Origin: Promethearchaeota archaeon
GTDB lineage: Archaea; Asgardarchaeota; Lokiarchaeia; Sigynarchaeales; SOKP01
DNA length: 21,492 nucleotides
NCBI GenBank assembly: GCA_030668025.1
Contig: DAOUUT010000022.1
Location: forward strand, 1-21,492
Reading direction: 5' to 3'
The position numbers and the translations under genes are program-made. Within the stretch, counting starts at the first letter, position 1; every line of letters starts with the position of its first letter. Under the pieces are notes generated by a model, which was not told the origin of the DNA, ran no database searches, and saw only the letters and a list, made by a program, of their open reading frames with translations. Positions 14,373 to 21,492 of this stretch are shown piece after piece.

Positions 14373-17300
14373 TTGACTAATGTGGAAAACAAGACTGCAT
14401 ATCCTTATATTACGGAATTTAAAAAAAAACCATTTAGTTCCTTTGTTTTTACTAAAAGAAGGGAAATTGGTAGTTTTTATCTCAGTGATTACGAAAAGGT
14501 CTTAGAATTATATCAAACTTACAACAAAAGTTTGTTAAATGAATCCAATTTACTTTTAGAGAATATGTATTGGTTTCTTTTGCTAAGGAAATATCTCAAG
14601 CAAAAAAAGAATGACTATGGAGAAGAGTTTTTAGAATTTATAAAAAGTTGCGAAGTTGAAATTATTGAAAAAGATCAATTAGGTTTTAAAGCCTCTCCAA
14701 TTTCTACTAAAAAACCTGATGTTTGGTCATCGTATTTTGCGTTAGCAAGTTTAAAATTGTTAGGAGTTTTAGAGCAATATCTTTCTTCTAAGGGGCAGAA
14801 TGAAAATATCAGAAAGATAAAAAACTTTTTTTACGACCATAAAAGAAACACCGGATTTTTGCATTGTTTAGATAAAGAATGTTCAGAAAATAATAAAACG
14901 TCTAACGCTAAAACCCTATATTTCGTAATTGAGAGTTTACTCCTTCTTGGTGTAGATGTACGGTTATTCAAGGAGCAATTTCGTCAATATCTTAACGATC
15001 GGAAAAAAGATATTTCCATAATTTTTAAATTTTTAAGTCTTAAATTCTTTGATTTAGATTCAGATGTAAAAGATAAAGAAATTCAATTTCTCTATTCTTT
15101 TCAGAAAGATCACGGGGGCTTTGGCTTAGATTCTGAGGATGGGGAGTTTTCTACTACTTTCTGGCTCGTAAATGTTCTAGATATATATTCATGGTTAATT
15201 GATTATAATCCCTCCAGGATTTATTCTTTTATCACAAACAATTTAGATAACGTATTAAAAGAACGGGAAAGATGGAGTTTAAACACCTTAACAGAAGTAT
15301 CACAATCAGTAATTTTGTTATCTTTAATCTGGCATCGCTTTATCGAAGATATTGAACGAATTGTGTTTAAACGCTTAGAAGAGTATAAATTTATTGATTT
15401 AAACCAAATTAAAACAACCTTTGGTTTGAGTTATGGTATAGAAGAGATTATCTTATACCTTAATCTTAATTACGCCATACATTTGAGTATCTTAGATAAT
15501 GCAGTAGAATTCAATCGCTATCTTCAAAACTTGAGTCAAGGTAAAAAAATTATTATTGAGGAAATCTATAACCAATTGAGCAAAAATAGCATTATCTCTC
15601 TTTCGGATATTTTTAAGAGGTATAAAACTACCTACAATTATGAACCTTTAAAATTGAAAGAAGACATTTTTCCTTTAATTTACGACTTAATTAGCAATCA
15701 TTATTTTGAAGGAGAAATTAGAACAAAAAAAGCTTTTTTATTTAGAACCAAATTTTATTTATGTCTGGACTTTCTTTTTGAGAAAATAATTGTTTCTGAT
15801 AACGAGATTAATACGGAGAGGTTATACGAGGAAAAGGCGAAATTAAAAGAATTCAAAAACGATATATATAATATGACATTAAAATTAGAGAACACTATTC
15901 CACAGATTAAGGAAGAGATTGAATCTTACCTTTTATTAGACGAAGTTGAGTTTGCTAAAGAAAGATTAAAGTTTATTATGCGAGATGCGTTGATGGAAGC
16001 TGATTTCTTAAACGAAAATATTGAAACCAGCTTTAGTCAAGAATTAATTTATGTTAATTTACAAGCAACATTAGGGGCTGAAATATCGCAATGGAACAAA
16101 TCATACTCGCTTTTACAGAACAGATTGAGTGAATTAAATAATTATCTACAAGGAAGAATCCAAGAACAAGAACAATTAAAAAAGTATATTGTAATCTTAG
16201 ATGAATTAGATGCTAAGGTATATAATATTAAAGATTATATAAATCGCGAGTTGGATTCTTTTAAGAATTATGTTATAGAAATTCTTGAAGATGGGTATAG
16301 TAAGGAAAAATTTGATCTTATTATTCAAGAGTTTAACAAGATATCGCAATATGTAAATAAATACGATGGAATCGTCTATAAAATTTCTCACCAAATTACA
16401 GTAAAAGAAAAAAGAGTAGCCAAAAAACATAGAAAAATAATTAATAATTGGATTAATTTTAAGGAGAATTTTGATTCAATTTTTGCAGATTACACTAATG
16501 GATTCCAATTTTTTAACGAACTAAATGACAAAATCGAGAATGTCAAGGATAATATTCAAAATGGAATATTAGAAATAAAAGAAAATGTGAAAAATAAAGT
16601 TGTTAATAATCAATTTCTTGACGCGTTTAAAACCATCAAAAAGGAAGCCAATATTTTATTAAAACTAAAAACAGAAGAAATTAAAGATATAAAATCGATT
16701 GTAAAAAAGGAAATAAAATTCAAACAAAAGCTTTACCTTCTCTATAAATACTTGCAGGAGAAGTTAGAACGTCTTGAAGTAAACATTATTGATTTAATAG
16801 CTGAACAAGTGCAAATTATAAAGGAAAAAGTTATTGAAGAGAGTAATAGGGCGAAAATTGAAGATTTTGATAATTTTATATCTAGTACAATTACACGCTT
16901 CAAAGATAAATTAGAGAATTATAAAAAATACCTCGATCAAAATAGAATTAAAAAAATTGTCGATGTAGTTAACGGCTTTGACAAGATACTTATCGAATTT
17001 AACAAACAGAATAATGAATTTTCCGAAAAGTTAAATAATCTAAAAGAGATTGTTGAAGAAAATTCGATTACACCAATTCAATGGAACAAGTTTAAAGCTT
17101 TTTTAAGTGAAGAAATAACAAAATTAAAAGGAAAATATGTAGACAATATAATTTCTAACGAAATAATACTTATGAGTAATGAGAAAAACACAGATAAAAT
17201 AGATATTAAGAAGCTAGCTAGCAAATTAGACCTCAAATGTAAAGCTGTAATTCCAAGGATAAAGAATTTGATCGAAATTTCCAAATTACATGGAGATTTA

Positions 17301-18776
17301 TTTGAAGATAAAAAGGAACTAATAGTTCATACAGAGGAATATTACAAGGGTCGAGAGTTAAAAAATTACGTAGAAAACAGGATTTTGAAACAAACGCAGG
17401 AATCCATTGGAAAATTTTTAGCACTTTACGATTCTTGTATAAAAAATAAAACGTTAGGAGTAAATTTGTTAGAAATTCAGAATAGAATTGAAGATTTGAG
17501 CAAATTAGAGGAAAAAGTTAACCAGCAATACGATGTTAAGATTAAAGAGCTAAGTATTGACGAAGGAAGAATCGAAAACATGGAGCTCAAAAAGGGTGTT
17601 AAGTCAATTATCAGTAATGATCGGTTAGCAATAGAAAATATAAAACAGAATCTAATACTATTTAATGAATTACTAAATTTTATAAGCAGCAAATATAACA
17701 CCCTTCAAATAGAACTAAATAATCAATTTAATAAACTCTCAGAAGACATTGAAAAGATCGAGGATTACGAGAAAATGGGAGAACTTCTTGAAAGTAGAAA
17801 GAAAAAAGTCGAAAGTAAATTTAAGCAAGTTGACGAAAAGATCGAAGAAAAGTTGAATTTAGTTATTAATAATACTTATGAATCAAGAAAATTTGAGACG
17901 GAAGCAAGAGAATTCTACTTTAAGATAAAGAATAAAACGCTAAAAAGATACGAAGAAAAAGTACTTCTTATTAAAGAACAGATGAATACTTTTAGATTCG
18001 AGACTTATCGCGGTAAATTATTGACCAATATAAATAAAAAAAAAATTCATTTGAGTCAATTACTAGGTGGTCTTCAAGCGAGAGTTGAAGAATATATTGA
18101 AACAGAACAATTTAAAAGGGCTTATCTAAAAGTAAATAAACGACAGAAGAACATTGAACAAGAAATAAAAGATGTTAACAAAAGAAACAAAGAGTTAATT
18201 AAAGAATTTAACAAGCAATCAAATAATTTTGAAACTAAAAATAAACACATAATTGACGATTTTGAGCGTTTTATAAAAGAGGTTAGCGACATTTTAAGGG
18301 AGAAAGTTAATTTCTTAGAAGAGTTGGTGGTAAAATCCTACGTTGAAATGGCAATAAAAGCTGTTGCTAACGAATTTCTTACAATAAGCTTTTTACAGAA
18401 TGAATTAAAGATAAAAAAACAGCAAATCCAAAAACATCTTATCTCTTTGATTAGCGCTGGAAAATTGGATGGAAAATACAATCCACAAATTGGGTTATAT
18501 TACGAAAATCCAGATGTTTTAGCAAAGTTGGATGAGAAAGAGTTAGAAGTTATCAAGAAAATGAATTTTAGAGTATACATGTTTATTAGGCGGTTAAAGA
18601 ACTTTACAAACCAGTACGGGTCAATTATTGCTTTCTTTGCCTCAATCTCGACTATATCTTATTATATCTTCAGACTTAGTGGAGAAAATCCAATTATAAT
18701 TTTAATTCCTGTTCTTTTGACGTTAATAGTATTCTTTTTCTTCTTTTTCAAAAAAAGGAAGGACGATAAAATTTAA
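14373..18776 (+). CDS. Toroid / winged-helix / coiled-coil giant protein with C-terminal membrane anchor
   Basis: 1467 residues. TTG 14373 is preferred: GGGGT (14361-14365) lies 7 nt upstream, though GTG 14382 is possible. Residues 30 to about 370 look like an alpha/alpha toroid of the prenyltransferase/terpenoid-cyclase type (QKDHGGFGLDSEDGEFSTTF at 244-263; VWSSYFALASLKLLG). Residues 390-460 form a first winged-helix-like module (IISLSDIFKRY, ISNHYFEGEIRTKKAFL). Long charged coiled coil spans about 475-925. A second winged-helix module lies at 930-990 (DIKKLASKLDLKCKAVIP, LHGDLFEDKKEL). More coiled coil covers 1000-1320, and a third winged helix 1325-1380 (FLTISFLQNELKIKKQQIQK, GKLDGKYNPQIG). 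Two hydrophobic helices (1415-1435, 1440-1460) end in KKRKDD. There is no signal peptide, so the bulk is cytoplasmic. The winged helices recall PCI/UFL1-like modules, but that is only a resemblance. Function unknown; a scaffold or tether is the best guess. Confidence 0.82.
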   Translation: MTNVENKTAYPYITEFKKKPFSSFVFTKRREIGSFYLSDYEKVLELYQTYNKSLLNESNLLLENMYWFLLLRKYLKQKKNDYGEEFLEFIKSCEVEIIEKDQLGFKASPISTKKPDVWSSYFALASLKLLGVLEQYLSSKGQNENIRKIKNFFYDHKRNTGFLHCLDKECSENNKTSNAKTLYFVIESLLLLGVDVRLFKEQFRQYLNDRKKDISIIFKFLSLKFFDLDSDVKDKEIQFLYSFQKDHGGFGLDSEDGEFSTTFWLVNVLDIYSWLIDYNPSRIYSFITNNLDNVLKERERWSLNTLTEVSQSVILLSLIWHRFIEDIERIVFKRLEEYKFIDLNQIKTTFGLSYGIEEIILYLNLNYAIHLSILDNAVEFNRYLQNLSQGKKIIIEEIYNQLSKNSIISLSDIFKRYKTTYNYEPLKLKEDIFPLIYDLISNHYFEGEIRTKKAFLFRTKFYLCLDFLFEKIIVSDNEINTERLYEEKAKLKEFKNDIYNMTLKLENTIPQIKEEIESYLLLDEVEFAKERLKFIMRDALMEADFLNENIETSFSQELIYVNLQATLGAEISQWNKSYSLLQNRLSELNNYLQGRIQEQEQLKKYIVILDELDAKVYNIKDYINRELDSFKNYVIEILEDGYSKEKFDLIIQEFNKISQYVNKYDGIVYKISHQITVKEKRVAKKHRKIINNWINFKENFDSIFADYTNGFQFFNELNDKIENVKDNIQNGILEIKENVKNKVVNNQFLDAFKTIKKEANILLKLKTEEIKDIKSIVKKEIKFKQKLYLLYKYLQEKLERLEVNIIDLIAEQVQIIKEKVIEESNRAKIEDFDNFISSTITRFKDKLENYKKYLDQNRIKKIVDVVNGFDKILIEFNKQNNEFSEKLNNLKEIVEENSITPIQWNKFKAFLSEEITKLKGKYVDNIISNEIILMSNEKNTDKIDIKKLASKLDLKCKAVIPRIKNLIEISKLHGDLFEDKKELIVHTEEYYKGRELKNYVENRILKQTQESIGKFLALYDSCIKNKTLGVNLLEIQNRIEDLSKLEEKVNQQYDVKIKELSIDEGRIENMELKKGVKSIISNDRLAIENIKQNLILFNELLNFISSKYNTLQIELNNQFNKLSEDIEKIEDYEKMGELLESRKKKVESKFKQVDEKIEEKLNLVINNTYESRKFETEAREFYFKIKNKTLKRYEEKVLLIKEQMNTFRFETYRGKLLTNINKKKIHLSQLLGGLQARVEEYIETEQFKRAYLKVNKRQKNIEQEIKDVNKRNKELIKEFNKQSNNFETKNKHIIDDFERFIKEVSDILREKVNFLEELVVKSYVEMAIKAVANEFLTISFLQNELKIKKQQIQKHLISLISAGKLDGKYNPQIGLYYENPDVLAKLDEKELEVIKKMNFRVYMFIRRLKNFTNQYGSIIAFFASISTISYYIFRLSGENPIIILIPVLLTLIVFFFFFFKKRKDDKI

Positions 18777-18794
18777 TTTTGATAAAATGTTATT

Positions 18795-20339
18795 TTACTC
18801 TTTTCTTTTTTCAAGTAAGACAAATTTTATGATAAGCAGAGAACTTAAAGCTGCGATGTATATAATACTCCAAAGAACGATGTAAATTTCTATATTAAGA
18901 TACCAGATTGGATTTTTCAGATCGTTAAAAGTGTGTACTTCGTTAGTCATAACAAAAGACGTCCCTAAGCACCAGAGTTGACTGAACCTTTCGATACTAT
19001 CGATTGTATAAACCATAACAGGGATATTGTTTAAATAAAACGATCTATACAATTCATTAGAGTATTCATCACCCGTTTTGATAATTGTATAATTGTATTC
19101 AGACATTTCGAATTCGTCTAAGGACGGATTAGAGCTCATATCCATACCTAATAAGATATCAGTGGCATTTTTTTGGTTGATCAAATCAATCCATTCAGCG
19201 TCGCTAGTGAAAATCATAACTTTTGTTAAATTAATTCCCGATTCGATTGTTTCTTTTAAAATTGTTTCAAAATAAATATCACTATAGAGATGGCTAGATG
19301 GAGGTAATTTAGTATCTAAATCTATTAAAAAATCATTATCTCTTGAAAAATTTATGATTTCTTCAAATGTGGGAATTTGTATACCCCTGTAATTGTCTCC
19401 GTCTTCTTTTGAAATACGACCAAAAGCTAAAGCCCCGTATGGATCTTTGTCCGCAAACCAACTACCAGCGTCTAATTGTCTGAGTTCAGAAAGCGTGAAT
19501 GTTTCAGCGCGATCGTTCTTACGATTTGGAAAAATATCCTCTACGTTAGTGGTTCGAGTTAGAGTATCATCATGCAACAAAAATAATTCTCCATCAACAG
19601 AAATTCTTATGTCAACTTCCCAACCTACAGCCCCGTGTTTTCCCGCTACTTCTCCCGCTACGATGGTGTTTTCTGGAGCTAAATGAGATGCACCTCTATG
19701 CGCTATAATGTTGGGTTTGGGAGGTAGATTGCCGAAAATTACATTTGAGGGAAGAAACAATAGCGGGGACGCGAATGCGAAAAAATATCCAGCAATTAAA
19801 AATATTAAAATAATTTTTGACTTTATTTCTACATTTAATATCCTATTTGATAAATGATTTTTCCACTGTGGGATTGATTTCATCAATGGATATAAGCCCA
19901 AAATAATTAAGAACAAAAGTGGTATAGTTAAAAATATACTATAAAATTCAATAACTTGTGGAATTAATCGGGAGTATTGTTCTAAAGAGGATAATAATAG
20001 TGCGAATAGACTTGAATATATGAAAATTAGAACTACTGGTAAAATTTTGTTTAGGATACAAGGTTTTATTTCGTTATTTTTTTTAATATTCCTAAAATGC
20101 ACATGAAGTATCGTAGCTCCATAAATTAACGGAAGTAATACTATCACAATAATTAAAAACACGAGGTTTATATCAAAACCAACAAAATCAGAAACAATTA
20201 AGTTAATATCTCCCCAATATACGTGAAAAATTAGCATTATTAACGATAAAACAGCCATGTTTATTATTAGCGCCATATCAAGGAGCAACCATTTTTTTCC
20301 TTTTCGCCTTAGAAATGAGTTGATGTCCATCTTTACCAT
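18795..20339 (-). CDS. Multi-pass membrane glycerophosphodiester phosphodiesterase (GDPD family)
   Basis: 514 residues on the minus strand. Five hydrophobic helices (about 18-40, 57-80, 100-119, 132-153, 174-197) precede a GDPD TIM-barrel domain at about 208-475; a sixth helix (483-508) and KRKE end the protein. With the basic N-terminus inside, the catalytic domain lies outside the cell. Catalytic features are present: AHRGASHLAPENT (His214, Arg215, Glu223), EVD (Glu241, Asp243 as metal ligands), LLHDDTLTRTT (His256), and LIDLDTK, where Asp replaces the usual Glu. It should cleave glycerophosphodiesters into glycerol phosphate and an alcohol. The start could be the first ATG or the one three codons on; neither has a clear ribosome site. 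The gene converges on the toroid-coiled-coil gene with only 18 nt between stop codons. Confidence 0.92.
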   Translation of the reverse strand: MVKMDINSFLRRKGKKWLLLDMALIINMAVLSLIMLIFHVYWGDINLIVSDFVGFDINLVFLIIVIVLLPLIYGATILHVHFRNIKKNNEIKPCILNKILPVVLIFIYSSLFALLLSSLEQYSRLIPQVIEFYSIFLTIPLLFLIILGLYPLMKSIPQWKNHLSNRILNVEIKSKIILIFLIAGYFFAFASPLLFLPSNVIFGNLPPKPNIIAHRGASHLAPENTIVAGEVAGKHGAVGWEVDIRISVDGELFLLHDDTLTRTTNVEDIFPNRKNDRAETFTLSELRQLDAGSWFADKDPYGALAFGRISKEDGDNYRGIQIPTFEEIINFSRDNDFLIDLDTKLPPSSHLYSDIYFETILKETIESGINLTKVMIFTSDAEWIDLINQKNATDILLGMDMSSNPSLDEFEMSEYNYTIIKTGDEYSNELYRSFYLNNIPVMVYTIDSIERFSQLWCLGTSFVMTNEVHTFNDLKNPIWYLNIEIYIVLWSIIYIAALSSLLIIKFVLLEKRKE

Positions 20340-20572
20340 TTATTTATTAAATTATTTATTAATAAGTTAAACTTCGAATTTTTTGTTAATAAGCGTTATG
20401 GCAATTTGTTAAAGTAAAAAAATTCAATAATAAAAAAAAAATTATGATCAAAATTAATTTAAAATATTTATTCTTGCACTTTAAAAGAATTATTTTCTGC
20501 CTAATGCTTCTAGATTTAAATTGTAGAGAAACTTCATTTATTTTATAGTAAATATTAAAATGGAGTTCAAAA

Positions 20573-21037
20573 ATGTATTGTTCTAAATGTGGTTTAGAAT
20601 TACCTGATGATGCAAAGTTTTGTACTTTTTGTGGAGAACCTTTTGATCACTTAACTAGCCGTCAAACTCAACCAAGTCAACCAACACCAACACCAACGCC
20701 AACACCCTATCAAGGAACTCCAGTTGCCACAACAAGATCTACAGGTGGAATTATTTCAGCTCTTTGTACTGTTTTTATAGTCGGAATCTTATTAATTTTT
20801 TTTGGAACACAAATGATATACATCATACCCAGTACAGGAATAACATTACTTGTAATAGGGGCTATTGTAATTCTTTGTATAGGATGTAGTATATGTGGTA
20901 CGGGAAGACGCCGAAGAGGTTATGGTGGTTGGGGTTGGGTTTGTTGTTGTTCCAATTGCGGGGGCTCTGGGGGCTCCGGGGGTTCCAATGATTGCGATTG
21001 TTGCGATTGCGGAGATTGCGGAGATTGTGATTGCTAG
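20573..21037 (+). CDS. Zinc-ribbon membrane protein with cysteine-rich C-terminal tail
   Basis: 154 residues; ATG 20573 follows GGAG (20562-20565) at 7 nt. The N-terminus is a short zinc ribbon with Cys3, Cys6, Cys17, Cys20 (YCSKCG, FCTFCGEP). A Thr-Pro linker (TPTPTPTPY) leads to two membrane helices (about 58-78 and 82-104), then an arginine patch (GRRRRGYGGWGW). The tail holds 11 cysteines in its last 32 residues (VCCCSNC, Gly-Ser spacers, then CDCCDCGDCGDCDC). The arginine patch puts the tail in the cytoplasm with the ribbon. The Cys/Asp tail looks metal binding; no named family is recognised for it. The coding DNA has simple repeats in the linker and tail, so its length may vary. Frames on the other strand and in +2 here are shadows created by the repetitive codons. 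Confidence 0.85.
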   Translation: MYCSKCGLELPDDAKFCTFCGEPFDHLTSRQTQPSQPTPTPTPTPYQGTPVATTRSTGGIISALCTVFIVGILLIFFGTQMIYIIPSTGITLLVIGAIVILCIGCSICGTGRRRRGYGGWGWVCCCSNCGGSGGSGGSNDCDCCDCGDCGDCDC

Positions 21038-21124
21038 AATACCCGTTCTTGCAATCCATTTATTTCAATTAATAAGGACTAATGCATAATTTAATAATCA
21101 TAAAATTTTACATAATATAGAAAG

Positions 21125-21492
21125 ATGCATCACCAAAAAGATGATCTTCAAATGGATAAAAAAGTAATCCATTGGTTAGCACATCATAATCCAAAACGCG
21201 ACGATTTCGATGATCATGTATTTTACATATTTAACTATGCTGTTTGTATAGGATGTTTTGCTTTTACTTTGGGTGCTACTTTTGCATTAATAATAGGCAA
21301 TTTATTTTATTATTATATTGTAAATTTCATTAGTTTGCCTACATTTCTCATGATTTTTTTAATTTGTTGGATACCCTCAATTTCCCAATATATAATTCAA
21401 ATTGCAGGAAAAAAATCACTTAAAAATCGAACAGTAAAGTTTATATGTCGTGTTCTTTATCCAATTGGCAGTATTTTATTAGTATTCAAATC
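21125..21492 (+). CDS. DUF2085-like membrane protein (3' end outside window)
   Basis: Partial: the frame is open to the right edge, with about 122 residues visible from ATG 21125; ATG 21152 is an alternative. A hydrophilic, His-rich start (MHHQKDDLQ, HWLAHHNPKRDD) leads to a first helix with a Cys pair, YAVCIGCFAFTLGATFALII, similar to the CxxC-Gly motif at the first helix of DUF2085 proteins. A second helix (FLMIFLICWIPSISQYI) and a third begin before the edge. DUF2085 proteins are small membrane proteins of unknown function. It lies 87 nt after the zinc-ribbon gene on the same strand. Confidence 0.6.
   Translation, partial: MHHQKDDLQMDKKVIHWLAHHNPKRDDFDDHVFYIFNYAVCIGCFAFTLGATFALIIGNLFYYYIVNFISLPTFLMIFLICWIPSISQYIIQIAGKKSLKNRTVKFICRVLYPIGSILLVFK

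Noticed and set aside
20895..21089. Alternative plus-frame reading with hydrophobic Ala/Val/Ile repeats
   Set aside because: A shadow frame of the Cys-rich tail, produced by its repetitive GATTGCGGA-type codons.

Overview
The window looks like chromosomal DNA of an AT-rich archaeon, most likely an Asgard archaeon of the Lokiarchaeia type. This is inferred from several features seen together: Shine-Dalgarno-led genes without bacterial promoters, a small longin-type domain on a membrane protein, two membrane-tethered proteins with prenyltransferase-like alpha/alpha toroids, a possible UBC/RWD-like region, a NosD-type beta-helix surface protein rich in N-glycosylation sequons, and PAS histidine kinases of the archaeal HDINN type. 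No rRNA, tRNA, CRISPR array or insertion sequence was seen.

Left part (1-4560): three same-strand genes form a probable operon. The first, cut by the left edge, fuses a toroid, one membrane helix and an intact ABC ATPase. The second overlaps it and carries an ABC ATPase domain with nearly every catalytic motif lost, behind an N-terminal region that resembles a UBC/RWD fold. The third is a longin-like domain plus four membrane helices. I read this as an ABC-type machine with one active and one dead nucleotide site and an extracytoplasmic toroid. It is the best candidate in the window for an undescribed system.

Second part (4600-7600): a two-component cluster of receiver, PAS histidine kinase and receiver, with clear rearrangement scars. 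These are a leftover 35-bp start of another receiver gene, a decayed duplicate of the tail of the pseudo-ABC gene, near-identical 3' ends of the two receivers, and a kinase whose first PAS domain is coded upstream of any normal start codon.

Third part (7800-10700): a two-gene operon for an FAD-dependent dehydrogenase of the VAO/GlcD superfamily and a GlcF/HdrD-like iron-sulfur partner, ended by a hairpin plus T10 terminator.

Fourth part (11027-18776): a cell-surface right-handed beta-helix protein with a homogenised tandem array, then a 1467-residue toroid, winged-helix and coiled-coil protein anchored by its C-terminus.

Right part (18795-21492): a convergent multi-pass glycerophosphodiester phosphodiesterase, a zinc-ribbon membrane protein with a cysteine-rich tail, and the start of a DUF2085-like membrane protein cut by the right edge.
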